Positions 25,655-35,664 are shown, counted from the first letter of the stretch. The stretch is 64,000 nt of DNA from Hyphomicrobiales bacterium (GCA_900470965.1 UCCS01000001.1:1-64000), one strand, 5' to 3'. Program-made: numbers and translations. The notes: generated from the sequence alone by a model not told the origin.

Positions 25655-28489
25655 TCAGACGTCACCGGTAATCAATGCCTTCGCTCGCAAGAGTCGCGGG
25701 GCGGTGAGCCCCTCCGTGAAACGTTCGTAAACGGGCAAGAGGATCTTCCGGGCCGAGCGACCTTCGCCACGGCCGGCAAGGTACTCGACAAGACTGATAC
25801 CTGCCGTCAGCTCCCAATATAAACCGCCCTGGGCGGAAGCTTTCCGGCTGGCCTCTTCAAATAGATCCATCTGCAGACCTGCGCCGATCCTTTGGGTCAC
25901 GACAATCTCGCCTTTTCTGCGCAGCAGTTCGGGGACCATCCAGTAATATCCTTTGTCGGATGAAAACCTCAACGCCTCGTCAATTCGATCGAGACCCTCA
26001 CCCGAACGGCCTGATCCGTGCAACGCCACTGCAAGTTCAGACATGAAAAAGGGATAAAAGAGCAAATATGTCGTCTCAAGCATTTCGCGAAGGCCCGCAC
26101 ACAAGTCGTCGATACCGTCCGCTGGCGATCCCGAACGTGATGCGAGCGTGCCACGCACGCACACGCCCACAGCGTGAAATGGTCTTAGATTGTGTTGCAG
26201 CGCATGCTCGATCAGTTCTTCGCTCCATTCTTTGGCTTGAACAAAATTGTCGAGGTTCAAGGATAGGAACGCCGACGCCCAGGCTAAAGCGACACAAAAG
26301 ACGAAGGGTTGTCTCGTCGAGCGCGCCTCAAGGATTGAATCCTCCGCTGTTCGCGAGGCGGTGTCGAGCTGACCCCTCGATATCATGTTGACCGTGTTGT
26401 GGGCCATGGAAGACGTTCGAATGTCTGCACCGAGCCTCAGCATGTCTCGGCGACGATTGTTGGAAGACGAATGTCGGGCAGCCCAATCAAGCCTGGCCTG
26501 CGCCTCGAAGTGCTCGGCTTGATAGGTCTGTGGGATGCCAATCAACCAGGCTGCTGTTGCCCTTTCGTCCTGGCCACTGGCCCCCCGCTCGTATTCGCGC
26601 GCATAAAAAAGGGCGTCGTTTAACTCCATCGAACGGGCGCAAAATAGCCAGAGGGCACAAGTTACACGTTGCTGATAGTCGCGATCGTCCAGCGCTCTTG
26701 CAATCGACAACGCCTGGATCAGCACATCCTTTCCTCGTTCGCTCATCCCTTCCGTATAAATCAGCGCAAATCCAAGCGCGCATCGAAGGACCATTTCGGA
26801 TCGGCTGTCCTCTTTGCTTTCGAGGCAAGTGAGAGCCTTCTGTGCCCATTCACCGGATTCGGACACAAGTCCGAGGGCAATCCAAAAATCGGAGGCGACG
26901 GCTGCCAGTTTGGCTCCCAACGTCCCATCGCCACCGGCAGACAAGGCCCAGGTCAAACTTGCCCGCAGGTTGTCGATCTCGCGTCTATAGGGGCCCAGTT
27001 GTTCGATCGCTGCACGTAGGGAAGTCTCGTTTGAGAATGGCTGGAAGAACGACGTGAAAAATTTCACGCAACGCCGCATCGTCACGTGATAGTCGGCGCC
27101 CGTCCCTAGTTTCTCGAGAGAGTAGACCCTGACGGTCTCAAGCAAACGCCATCGAGGCGCCGCGCCCCTTCCCTCGAAGGCGACCAGCGATTTTGAGACG
27201 AGATTTGAAAGCCCAGAAGCGGCTTCACCTTCTTGCTGTCCGCTCGCCGCCGTGGCAGCCTCCAACGTGAAACCTGAGGGAAAGACGGCGAGTTGGCGAA
27301 GGAGGAAACGTTCACCCTCCGGCAAAAGCTCATAACTCCAGTCGAGAGCGGCTCGCAGGGTACGATGTCGTGGCAGTGCCGTTCGTCGCCCGCCGGTCAG
27401 CAGGACGAAACGATCATCCAGACGACCGGCGATCTGTTGAAGGCCTAATGTGGCCGCACGTGCCGCTGCAAACTCTATGGCCAAGGGAATTCCATCGAGA
27501 TGCCGGCAAATACCCGCAATCACCGGGATCTTCTCCTTTGTCACCTCAAAATCGGATTGCAGCGCCTGGGTTCGAGCGACGAATAACTGGATTGCACTAT
27601 GGTGAAGCTGATCGGCTTCCTGTTCCTTGGCGGGCACTTCCAGCGGCGGCACCCTATATGCGAATTCGCCTTCGATACGAAGAATTTCTCGGCTGGTCGC
27701 GAGCACGGATACGTTCTGACAAGCACGCAGAATGGCCTCTACCATCTCGGCGGCGGCGTCAACGACATGCTCGCAATTGTCGATGACCAGCAATATCCTC
27801 CGACTGCCTATGGCTCTGGCCACGACCTCGGTTGAGATGTCGTCGCCTTGGAGGCGCAGGTCGAGGGCCTGAGCGAGAGTTGTTGGAACCAGATGGGGAT
27901 CGGACAGAGAGACGAGCTCAACGAAGTACGCATCACCGCCGATCGACGCCTGGAGATGCCGGGCGACCTCTGACGCGAGCACGGTCTTACCAATTCCACC
28001 GGGTCCCGTCAGGGTCACGACCCGATAGGCCGACAGGAGCGTTTGAATTTGCGAAACCGAGGCCTGACGACCTATGAGTTCAGACGCTGCCGAAGGAATG
28101 TTCGAGACAAAATCGCCTCGTTCGCCCACCTGCGCTCGAGGCGCAGGCACCGGTTCGACATATTGCGACGACGGTTCGATCCATTCCCCCAGCAACCGAT
28201 AACCCCGACCGGAGACGGTACGCAGCAATTCGCGATCCTTTCCCAGCGCCCGCCGGATCGCCGAGATATGGACCTGCAGGGTATTGTCCTCAACCGCAAG
28301 TCCGGGCCAGACGCGCTTCATCAGGTCGACTTTGGTGACGATGCCACCTGAGGAGAGCGCAAGGGTTTCCAAGATATCGAAAGCGCGACTGCCGAGCGGG
28401 ACCGGAGCGCCCATGGCGCGCAACTCCCGTTTCTCGAGATCAAGCTCCCATCCGGAGTACTCGAAGCGGCCAATCTCAATCTGTCCCAA
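25655..28489 (-). CDS. Large winged-helix/NTPase/repeat transcriptional regulator
   Basis: 944 residues. Residues 1-105 are an OmpR-type winged helix (LGSRAFDILETLALSSGGIV, LQVHISAIRRALG, LRTVSGRGYRLLGEW). Residues 140-420 form a STAND-like NTPase with Walker A GPGGIGKT (162-169) and Walker B ILLVIDNCEH (232-241), then SVLATSRE and DGIPLAIEFAAARA. The remaining 500 residues are helical repeats of TPR type. Such one-piece regulators couple nucleotide switching and ligand or protein sensing to DNA binding. It is divergent from the LuxR-type gene at 28728. Its target is unknown; it is one candidate to bind the shared 13-bp core in the neighbouring 12-24 kb cluster, but nothing in the sequence proves that. 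Confidence 0.88.
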   Translation of the reverse strand: MGQIEIGRFEYSGWELDLEKRELRAMGAPVPLGSRAFDILETLALSSGGIVTKVDLMKRVWPGLAVEDNTLQVHISAIRRALGKDRELLRTVSGRGYRLLGEWIEPSSQYVEPVPAPRAQVGERGDFVSNIPSAASELIGRQASVSQIQTLLSAYRVVTLTGPGGIGKTVLASEVARHLQASIGGDAYFVELVSLSDPHLVPTTLAQALDLRLQGDDISTEVVARAIGSRRILLVIDNCEHVVDAAAEMVEAILRACQNVSVLATSREILRIEGEFAYRVPPLEVPAKEQEADQLHHSAIQLFVARTQALQSDFEVTKEKIPVIAGICRHLDGIPLAIEFAAARAATLGLQQIAGRLDDRFVLLTGGRRTALPRHRTLRAALDWSYELLPEGERFLLRQLAVFPSGFTLEAATAASGQQEGEAASGLSNLVSKSLVAFEGRGAAPRWRLLETVRVYSLEKLGTGADYHVTMRRCVKFFTSFFQPFSNETSLRAAIEQLGPYRREIDNLRASLTWALSAGGDGTLGAKLAAVASDFWIALGLVSESGEWAQKALTCLESKEDSRSEMVLRCALGFALIYTEGMSERGKDVLIQALSIARALDDRDYQQRVTCALWLFCARSMELNDALFYAREYERGASGQDERATAAWLIGIPQTYQAEHFEAQARLDWAARHSSSNNRRRDMLRLGADIRTSSMAHNTVNMISRGQLDTASRTAEDSILEARSTRQPFVFCVALAWASAFLSLNLDNFVQAKEWSEELIEHALQHNLRPFHAVGVCVRGTLASRSGSPADGIDDLCAGLREMLETTYLLFYPFFMSELAVALHGSGRSGEGLDRIDEALRFSSDKGYYWMVPELLRRKGEIVVTQRIGAGLQMDLFEEASRKASAQGGLYWELTAGISLVEYLAGRGEGRSARKILLPVYERFTEGLTAPRLLRAKALITGDV

Positions 28490-28727
28490 TGCCAGCCAAT
28501 TCTATCCGTTTCAAATCGTAGTGATAAAACCATAGAGGGGCAGATTGCGCCAACCATTGTTCGGCAACCCGTGGGAGAATATTTCAGTTTTTTTCAGGTT
28601 CTATCACGCCACTTAAGTCGCAGCAGGTGGGCTGTTCGTCTAAAACGATCACAGAAGCTCTTTATCTAAACGTCTACCTCAAGTCTTGCATCGCAAAGCG
28701 CGAACATAATCGGCGTGGGAGAATGAC

Positions 28728-29438
28728 ATGTACTATGCTCGACACCTTACCTCCTCCGTAAAGCATCCGAACAGACCAACCAGCGACGCGCTGGTGGCAA
28801 TCCTGAGCAATGCCTCCGACGTCTGTTCGGCCTTGCTCGAAGATTCTTCTCAACCTGTGTGGCAGCCAGAATTCTATCACTCGGCGCAGAGCTTGCTCCG
28901 CTTGGCCCATCCGGGCGTTCATGCCTGCATTGTCGTTGATACGACAACGGCAGAACTGACAGTTTCAGATCTCACGGATCTTATCTGTTCGCGTGCTGCG
29001 TATTGCCCCGTCATCTTGCTGACTGCAGAGGCCCGTGCAGCGATGACTGTTGCAACCAACAAATTCCGTGTGACATTTATGGCCAAGTCTGTTGATCGTC
29101 TCAATCTTCAGGAGGAGATCAAGGCAGCGATAAGTGCAGTGAAAGACGCCAGCCGTCTGGAAGCGTATTTTCTGTCTCTTACGCCTCGAGAACGTCAGGT
29201 AATGAAATTTGTGGCTGAGGGTCTCCTGAACAAGCAGGTGGCGTTCAAGCTGAATATCAGCGAGATAACCGTCAAGGCGCATCGAGGACAAGTCATGAGG
29301 AAAATGAGAGCAAGGTCTCTCCCCGACCTGGTCAACATGGCCGCGAAGCTGGGACCGAACCCGGAATCGGGGGCACAACAAGAGCAGTGCGAAATCGTAC
29401 GCTCTCATGAGCGATTTAGGTTTTCCGGAAGCATTTAA
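28728..29438 (+). CDS. FixJ/LuxR-type response regulator with degenerate receiver
   Basis: 236 residues. The C-terminal helix-turn-helix is canonical ([40 protein letters not shown]). The N-terminal 130 residues have the receiver outline, with Asp71 at the phosphorylation position ([10 protein letters not shown]) and a Lys in VTFMAKSVD, but the acidic pair at the end of strand 1 is replaced by SNASD. It may signal without phosphorylation. No kinase gene is adjacent; it faces away from the large winged-helix regulator. Confidence 0.85.
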   Translation: MYYARHLTSSVKHPNRPTSDALVAILSNASDVCSALLEDSSQPVWQPEFYHSAQSLLRLAHPGVHACIVVDTTTAELTVSDLTDLICSRAAYCPVILLTAEARAAMTVATNKFRVTFMAKSVDRLNLQEEIKAAISAVKDASRLEAYFLSLTPRERQVMKFVAEGLLNKQVAFKLNISEITVKAHRGQVMRKMRARSLPDLVNMAAKLGPNPESGAQQEQCEIVRSHERFRFSGSI

Positions 29439-29764
29439 ACTACCCCGTTTTCGCGAGGCCGGTCAATTGGTGCAGCCTGTGCACAATGCTGGAGATGGCG
29501 GTCCGAACCGGTGGTTATCATACTTCATCCGCGGATTTTCACCGCCGGACCATATTCGATGCGGGCTTGCCTCTCTCTAAGGACGGATATCTATCCCAAC
29601 GTAAGTCGAGGGTTCCCTGATCTTTGGCCGTCATCTCCAGCATACTGCACAGGCAGAAAAGGTCTGGTACGTCGCAGACTACGAGGCCCGGATTGGCACG
29701 TGCCGAGCAATGTCCCAGATGAATCCGGCAAGTTCACGCGCGATGGCAGTCAGAACACGAGGCT
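29439..29764 (+). other. Unassigned stretch with a short protein-like frame
   Basis: Around 29615-29760 one plus-strand frame reads SLIFGRHLQHTAQAEKVWYV, ADYEARIGTCRAMSQMNP, which looks coding-derived but matches no family I know and has no start signal. It leads into the MFS remnant. The rest shows nothing. Confidence 0.3.
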
Positions 29765-30205
29765 GTGGTTTTCCGGTTTTTGATAGGTGCGCTGCCCACC
29801 GCAGTGTCGCAGCCGATCGTCGGCTGGCTGCTCGACCGGGTCAATCGTCCGGCGATCGCCGTCGCGGCCTCTGTTCTTGCGAGCGCATCGTTCTTGACGA
29901 TCCCCTTCATCGAAAGTGGCGCAGCCTTCCTCGTCGCATTTGCGATCTTGGGTGCGGCCAGTTTCGCGCTTTAAACCTGCGCCCTTACTCTTCTTGGCGA
30001 ACGATGCGCCGGCGATAGGCTGATGACCGGGAGTGCTGCATTCTCACTCGCCTATGCAGCGGGTAGTGGATCGGGCTCGACGGTTGTTGGTGCAGTTATG
30101 AGCGAATATTCCCTTGCCGCCGGTCCGATCACAATAGGAGTGGCTCTGGCAATTTTAACCTTAGCCTATGCCGCCTCCGAGCGCCGGAAGTTCCGCTCCA
30201 GATAG
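29765..30205 (+). pseudogene. C-terminal half of an MFS transporter with a nonsense codon
   Basis: One frame spans 147 codons with four hydrophobic segments: RFLIGALPTAVSQPIVGWLL, FLVAFAILGAASFAL, TCALTLLGERCAGDRLMTGS and ITIGVALAILTLAYAASE. A TAA at 29972-29974 interrupts it where the family pattern expects a Tyr (ASFAL-stop-TCALTLLGE). The first six or more membrane segments are missing. It is therefore a 5-prime truncated pseudogene with a point nonsense mutation. Confidence 0.72.
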
Positions 30206-30563
30206 AAATTCCGCCGATATCGAATGCGGATCATAGAGCGAGCCAATCAGTTCTTCCCGTGACACCCAGTGACGGCGGGTTTGTCAAGCTCTTGGAGGGA
30301 TTGGACCCCGACCCGCAAAAGGTCAATTTTCTTCAACCAGTTACGAGAATATGCGCCTTGGCTCGAATTGCAATTCTCGCCTATGGCTGAACACGCGATC
30401 GGTCACTTCCTCGATGATACCGAAACGCTCCACGGCGGGTTGATTTTGATCTCGCGGTGACAGCCAGGTTCGTATCGGAAGCTGCAGGACAACGGCGTCC
30501 TTTCGCACGCCCTTCCTCTATCGGCGCATGTCGAAAATCCCCCTTACGTCTTCACGGGGACGT
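30206..30563. other. Decayed intergenic stretch
   Basis: Several short frames look coding-derived, for example HWVSREELIGSLYDPHSISA on the minus strand near 30240 and GVLSHALPLSAHVENPPYVF on the plus strand near 30530, but none has a start, length or family that I can support. Part of the pseudogene field from 29.4 to 31.4 kb. Confidence 0.35.
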
Positions 30564-30920
30564 TCAATCGCCCGGCCGACGTGGAAGTTCAGTAATATCC
30601 AGCGCCCATGCCAACGCAGACGAACACCAGATCTGCGATCGGGGCGTCACATCCTGACGCTGGTTCACCGTTCCCAGTCTGATCCCAACCTGCTCGGCAT
30701 CCTCCTGCTCTCCAGTCGTATAGACGGGCGACCCGCAATCGGCACAGAAGAACTGCAGCCGCCGACGACCACTGTCGGCTAGCTGGGATCGCCTATCTAT
30801 GGAGACACTCACCGCCTTCACAAGGGATCGCGACGGCGACATTCGCTTCAGCGCCGAGACGGAGCTTCTGCGGCGAGGAGAACCGAAAGCATCTACAATG
30901 TCCGTTCCCGTCCAGCACAC
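30564..30920 (-). pseudogene. GFA-family (CENP-V/GFA zinc enzyme) remnant
   Basis: The last 65 codons match the C-terminus of glutathione-dependent formaldehyde-activating-like proteins: RRRLQFFCADCGSPVYTTGE (zinc CxxC), EQVGIRLGTVNQR, IWCSSALAWALDITELPRRP. The N-terminal half, which should hold the CHC/CxxC zinc site, is scrambled in frame (Arg/Ser-rich, no Cys pair), so the gene is frameshifted or truncated upstream of about 30765. Confidence 0.65.
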
Positions 30921-31166
30921 GCTTTTGTGACTGATTTGACTTTATTTAATGAGCCCGGGCCGCCGATTTTGAAGACACGCCATCCCAGCCTGAATTGCGG
31001 AGCATGATCTCATCCCCTTCGATCTGCTACGTCAGAAACATTTTCCCCAAGACCGGAATTTGCTGCGGGCTCATCTGACGATGTTTCACCGGCTGCCGGG
31101 CGAATATATTGGAAGGATCGTCGAAAGCCTTCAATCTTTCTAGATAAGTCTCACAGCGCTTGCACT

Positions 31167-31421
31167 TCAAGCCAAATCGCAGCATCGCAACGCATCCGCC
31201 CGACCGCCGCTGATATCGATCAGAAACAGCGCCCCGCCCTCGCAGGCCTCTGCCAGCGCCCGCGACAGTTCCTTCTGGCTGAACGGCTTCGTTAAGCGTA
31301 CGACCTCGCCAATCTCGCCGGCGCCCTCTGGTAGTTCCGCATAGCCCGTCGCAAGAACGACCGGGAGCGTGGGAAACCCCGCGTGGATCTCCTGGCAAAG
31401 ACGCGCGCCCGACGCACACAC
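31167..31421 (-). pseudogene. Receiver-domain remnant of a hybrid histidine kinase
   Basis: Contains LPVVLATGYAELPEG and VRLTKPFSQKELSRALAEAC, the final strands and helix of a receiver with its conserved Lys. The same phrase occurs in the intact kinase at 58610 (VVLATGYAELPEG, LSKPFTQSQLNNLLAAL). The phospho-acceptor half and kinase core are missing. Confidence 0.65.
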
Positions 31422-31482
31422 TTCATCGCGGTCCGGCGGAAGCCGCCACCCGCAGGTCGTAAGAGAAAATTTCAGCGCACCC

Positions 31483-31519
31483 TTGTATTATACTCGTAAT
31501 TATATATTATGATCGTAAT
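31483..31519 (+). promoter_or_regulatory. Promoter and twin TetR-type operators of the amidase operon
   Basis: Two direct copies of ATTATNNTCGTAAT (31487-31500 and 31506-31519, period 19) overlap a promoter with -35 TTGTAT (31483-31488), 16-nt spacer and -10 TATTAT (31505-31510). The second copy is nearly palindromic. The operon encodes its own TetR regulator at 33626, the likely ligand of these sites. Confidence 0.6.
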
Positions 31520-31576
31520 ATAAAGGGATGAGCGCTCATCCGATGGACCACTAAATCAAACCAAAGAGGATTTCTC

Positions 31577-33022
31577 ATGCAACAAGCACCTAAGCCAGAC
31601 CGCCCTTCCAGAGCAGACGGATTTGCTGAAATCAGCGTCGCACAGGCTGCCCGCGCAATGAGGGACGGCAAATTCTCGGCGGAAGCCTACGCCGAGTCGC
31701 TTCTGTGGCGAGCACGGGAGCAGTCGGCTCTCCAGGCATTCATTACGATCGACGATGAGGCTGTCATCGCCGCGGCGGCTGCAGTGGACAAAGCCCGCGC
31801 CGCCGGCGCGTCAGACCCTCTGCTTGGTATTCCTCTGGGGGTGAAGGACAGCTACCTGACGAGCGGGCTGCGCACGACGCTCGGCGTCAGCAACTTAAGA
31901 AACTTTGTGCCCGATCACGACGCGGGCGTCGTCGGTGCGGTCAAAGGTGCCGGCGCGATTATATTCGGCAAGAACAATCTCGTCGAAATGTCGTTTGGCT
32001 TGACCGGGGACAATGGCCCCTACGGGCAGGTAAAAAATCCCCATGCCCATGAGCGGGTCAGTGGTGGATCGTCAAGCGGCTCTGCCGCGGCTGTAGCCGC
32101 GGGAATTGTCCCAGCGGCCTTCGGAGGAGACACCATCGGTTCGATCCGCGTCCCGGCTTCACTCTGTGGCGTGGTGGGCTTCAAGCCGACGACTGGGCGT
32201 TGGCCACGAGACGGTGTCGCTCCTATTTCGCATGTTCTCGACACGACCGGCGTTTTCACACGCACCGTCGAAGATTGCGAATTGATCGATCAGGTCGTAA
32301 CCAAGTCTCCGCCGTCGACGACAGCGGAGCAGGGCGATCTCACAGGGGTGAGGTTTGCGTATGCCCCGAAGCAATATCTGGACCTCGTTGACACCCATGT
32401 CGAAGCACGCTTCTACGAGGTTATCCGCAGGCTGCGTGACGGCGGTGCCGAAGTCGTCGAGGTCGATTTTGGCGACGAGTTTGCGCCGCTCGCGAATGAG
32501 ACGACCTGGAATCTATTCTTCCGCGAGACGATGGAAGCGATCACCGATTTCCTTCGGGATAACGATATTCCAAGCTCGTTTGACGAAATCTACGGAGATC
32601 TGAAGCCTGGCTTGAAAGAAGTGTGGCAACATCTGGTGTTGCCGACGGGATCCAAATGGCTGACACCGGACGCATATCATAAGGCGCTCACCGTCGACCG
32701 ACCAAAGATCCAGCGACTATTCAGTGAGGCTTTCGCGAAAAGCGGCGCAGAAGCACTTATCTCGCCAACGACCCCCTGCACCGCACCGGAGATTGGCAAG
32801 GAAAACGAGTTCCTGATCGGCGGCACGCAAGTGACGTTCGCGGCGCTTGCGCAGAACACCATACCGGCAAGTGGAGCCGGCCTTCCCGCCATCAGCCTGC
32901 CCATGGGCAAAGTCAGCAACGACCTTCCCATCGGCCTTGAGATCGATGCTCCCGCGGATGGCGATCGTCGCCTGCTGACATTGGCACGTCGGGTCGAGGC
33001 GCTCGGCATTTCATCGCTCTGA
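31577..33022 (+). CDS. Amidase-signature family hydrolase
   Basis: 481 residues. The Ser-cisSer-Lys triad is visible: Lys90 in LGIPLGVKDSYL, Ser165/166 in VSGGSSSGSAAAVAAG, and nucleophile Ser189 in GGDTIGSIRVPAS. Residue 187 is Ile where the signature has Gly (DTGGS), an unusual change beside the nucleophile. The family includes indoleacetamide, mandelamide and general aliphatic amide hydrolases, so IAM-to-auxin conversion is one possibility but unproven. AGAGGA lies before ATG 31577. First gene of the amidase-DUF302-TetR operon. Confidence 0.9.
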   Translation: MQQAPKPDRPSRADGFAEISVAQAARAMRDGKFSAEAYAESLLWRAREQSALQAFITIDDEAVIAAAAAVDKARAAGASDPLLGIPLGVKDSYLTSGLRTTLGVSNLRNFVPDHDAGVVGAVKGAGAIIFGKNNLVEMSFGLTGDNGPYGQVKNPHAHERVSGGSSSGSAAAVAAGIVPAAFGGDTIGSIRVPASLCGVVGFKPTTGRWPRDGVAPISHVLDTTGVFTRTVEDCELIDQVVTKSPPSTTAEQGDLTGVRFAYAPKQYLDLVDTHVEARFYEVIRRLRDGGAEVVEVDFGDEFAPLANETTWNLFFRETMEAITDFLRDNDIPSSFDEIYGDLKPGLKEVWQHLVLPTGSKWLTPDAYHKALTVDRPKIQRLFSEAFAKSGAEALISPTTPCTAPEIGKENEFLIGGTQVTFAALAQNTIPASGAGLPAISLPMGKVSNDLPIGLEIDAPADGDRRLLTLARRVEALGISSL

Positions 33023-33079
33023 AAGGCGCGCTTGGTCCAAGCGGCTGATTTCTACCAACCACTAGAAAGGCTAAAACGA

Positions 33080-33565
33080 ATGACGAATACGATAGACATC
33101 AAGAAGATCAGTGTCGAACATGTCACGATCCGCTCCGGAAGAGATTTCAATGCCGTCAGGGCGAAGCTGGAATCCATCATCCCCCGGATAGACGACGGTA
33201 TTTTCACCCTCATGCGGTACCGGCAGACGGAGCGGGCTCTTCAAGAATTAGAAGCTCTCCCTACCCTTTCCATTTTCGGGTTCAGAGATCATGGAGCGCT
33301 GCTTCAGGTAGCTGGCCTACAGCGTCAATCGATCCAATACGACATTGGAAATCCATTGACCGCATCGAAGATGACGCGCCATCGCATCTCCGCTGGCCTT
33401 TACGCACCTGTCAGGGTTCTCCTTCGCGAAGACGTGGACGGGGTGGGATTCGAATATGATCGGCCATCCTCGACCTTCGGTCATTTCGCTGATCCGCAGG
33501 TCGACCAAGTGGCGCAAAAGCTCGATCAGGATCTGCTGGCCGCTCTTGAAACGGCAACCTCGTGA
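33080..33565 (+). CDS. DUF302-family protein
   Basis: 161 residues from ATG 33080 (AAGG 9 nt before; an in-frame upstream start adds 16 residues with no signal). The DUF302 pattern is seen in the second half: ALLQVAGLQRQSIQYDIGNP, APVRVLLREDVDGVGFEYDR, STFGHFADPQVDQVAQKLD. DUF302 proteins bind small hydrophobic or metal ligands; no enzyme activity is established. It sits between the amidase and the TetR gene, so it may carry or sense the amidase substrate. Confidence 0.82.
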   Translation: MTNTIDIKKISVEHVTIRSGRDFNAVRAKLESIIPRIDDGIFTLMRYRQTERALQELEALPTLSIFGFRDHGALLQVAGLQRQSIQYDIGNPLTASKMTRHRISAGLYAPVRVLLREDVDGVGFEYDRPSSTFGHFADPQVDQVAQKLDQDLLAALETATS

Positions 33566-33625
33566 CGTATGAAAACGGTGCGGTCGTCGACGGGAATCGC
33601 GTGACTGAGTTCAGGAGAAAAGTAG

Positions 33626-34198
33626 ATGCGCTTTGAGAAAGGCCATAAGGAAACTACGCGACGCCGGATTATCGACGTCGCGTCCCGGCGCTTCCGAGCC
33701 GACGGTGCGGCAACCTCGGGGCTTGCAGGGGTGATGACCGAAGCGGGATTAACAAATGGCGCCTTCTATGCTCACTTCGATTCAAAAGAGGCACTCGTAA
33801 AAGAAGCCTTGGTGAGCGCGCTGACGCATCAGCGGGGGAGTCTGGAGCAGGCTCTAACCAACCATTTGGGACTTGAGAGCATCATCCGCAACTATCTCAA
33901 CGTCGATCATATGCTCGGGCGGGAAAACGGCTGCCCCTCAGCTGCGCTATTGCCCGAAATCGGAAGACAGCCAGAAACGACCCGTGAGGCTTATGAGGTT
34001 GAATTGGGCAAGTATACCGATCTTCTGGCATCGAAGCTTTCCGCTTCGCCTTCATTCTCGGCCCAGGACAGGGCGAGAGCGATTTTTGGAATGATGGTCG
34101 GCACTCTCCAGATTGCCCGAGCTATGTCCGACCCATCGAAAGCGTCAGCCCTACTGGAAGGTGGTGTCCAAGCTGCGCTCGCTCTGGCAAAGGCGTAA
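33626..34198 (+). CDS. TetR/AcrR-family regulator
   Basis: 190 residues. The N-terminal helix-turn-helix is typical (TTRRRIIDVASRRFRADGAA, MTEAGLTNGAFYAHFDSKEA); the rest is an all-helical ligand domain containing NGCPSAALLPEI, which marks the LmrA/YxaF-like branch. It closes the amidase operon and probably represses it through the twin sites at 31487-31519, released by the amide substrate or product. Confidence 0.9.
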   Translation: MRFEKGHKETTRRRIIDVASRRFRADGAATSGLAGVMTEAGLTNGAFYAHFDSKEALVKEALVSALTHQRGSLEQALTNHLGLESIIRNYLNVDHMLGRENGCPSAALLPEIGRQPETTREAYEVELGKYTDLLASKLSASPSFSAQDRARAIFGMMVGTLQIARAMSDPSKASALLEGGVQAALALAKA

Positions 34199-34380
34199 TG
34201 CGGGCAACGCCTGCCCGTTCGTTTAGCAACTGCAGCGACGATCGTGCGCCTTGACGAGACTCGAGCCGTCGACCATACAGATCGACGTGAAAGAATCAGC
34301 GACTTGCAGTGTCGTAGTAGCATGCGGGCGCTACACACGGCGCTTTTTTGCTATTTTCCTCAGAGGCTCAACTACTGCGA

Positions 34381-35310
34381 CTATAGGCTATCGCGAACAC
34401 GGGGAACGACCTTGGATCCATAAAGCTCGATGCTCTGCATAAGCTTCTCGTGCTCCATTGGCCCGGCTGAGTATTTCATTTGAAAACGCGAAATTCCTAG
34501 CGTCTTGACAGTTTTGGCAGTCTTGTCCGCGACTGTTTGCGGGGATCCTGCATAAAGCGACCCATGTTCGATCTCGTTTTCGAAATCCCTTTCCGTGACC
34601 GGCGGCCAACCACGCTCCTTGCCCAGGTGATCTCGGATCTTCTTGAAATGCGGAAACAGGTCGCGGCGAGCCGTCTCGTCTGTCTCGGCAACATAGCCCG
34701 GCGAGTGAGCGCCGACTTCTCCCGCTGCCTGCCCGGCCTGCTCGGACGCTTTTCTGTAGAGTTCGACATAGGGTGCAAAGCGGTCTGGGTCGCCGCCGAT
34801 GAAGGCGAGCATCAGATTCATGTCGTGACGCACCGCACGGATCACGGATTCCGGACTGCCGCCGACACCGATCCAAACCTTGAGTCGGCCCTCTCTAATC
34901 GGAGGATAGATGCGCTGCTCGTCAAGCGGTGCGCGCCAATCACCTCTGTAGTTGACGACATCTTTCGACACGATCTCCGAAAACAGGTCCAGTTTCTCCT
35001 CGAACAACTCCTCGTATTTCGAGAGGTCGTAGCCGAAGAGTGGGAAGGACTCGGTGAACGAGCCGCGGCCAAGAATGACCTCGGCGCGCCCGTTCGAAAT
35101 CGCATCGAGCGTCGAGAACCGCTGGAACACACGGATCGGGTCGTCCGAACTTAGAACGGTTACGGCAGAGCCGAGCCGGATCCTGCTGGTTCGTGCCGCC
35201 ATGGCAGCCAGAACCACTTCCGGGGCGGAGACCTCGTAATCCTTACGGTGGTGTTCACCCACACCGAAGAAATCGATGCCGTGCTTGTCGGCGAGAACCG
35301 CCTCCCCCCG
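34381..35310 (-). pseudogene. 5-prime truncated LLM-class flavin oxidoreductase
   Basis: From AVLADKHGIDFFGVGEHHRK to the C-terminus the sequence is a good LLM enzyme (IRLGSAVTVLSSDDPIRVFQ, EVILGRGSFTESFPLFGYDL, VWIGVGGSPESVIRA). The first 30-35 residues, including the first beta strand, are missing. At about 35310 the frame runs back into an unrelated membrane-protein gene, so the ORF has a chimeric, non-homologous N-terminus. A deletion joined the two genes. A paralogue of the intact enzyme at 16450. Confidence 0.72.
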
Positions 35311-35522
35311 TCTCGATATAGTAGGGCGGCTACGAAGGCGCAGAGCGACCAGACAACTGTGACAATGACCAACAGCCAGGAATACAAAAACGGACCGAGA
35401 TTGTAGCCTCCACCGCCGATTGAGGGTCCGGAAGTGGTGTCGATCTGAGCTCCGATCAGGATAACAACGGGTGTGGCGAGCGCCAACAACCATATCCCGA
35501 CCGTCCTGTTTTTCATTATCAT
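35311..35522 (-). pseudogene. 5-prime part of a small membrane protein, cut by the deletion
   Basis: In another frame than the fused LLM ORF: MIMKNRTVGIWLLALATPVV with a first membrane span, then YNLGPFLYSWLLVIVTVVWS with a second, ending at LLYRDGG where LLM sequence begins. GAGGTGA precedes the start. The gene is cut before its stop codon. Its original function is not recognisable. Confidence 0.55.
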
Positions 35523-35629
35523 TCACCTCGTTCCGTCGCGCGCCGTCCCGTCAGATTGGATATCTCAGTTCTGGCAGCAGATAGCCGGTTTAAATCGATC
35601 GCCTCGGCCTGCTCGGCGCCGAAGCACAT

Positions 35630-35664
35630 AAAAAAGGGCCGGAGACAGTGTCTCACGGCCCAGT
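35630..35664 (-). terminator. Bidirectional rho-independent terminator
   Basis: Stem GGGCCG-GAGAC, loop AGT, GTCTC-(A)-CGGCCC at 35636-35661, flanked by AAAAAA upstream and TTTTTT downstream, so it can end transcripts in either direction. On the minus strand it is the 3-prime end of the candidate small RNA described next. Confidence 0.8.
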
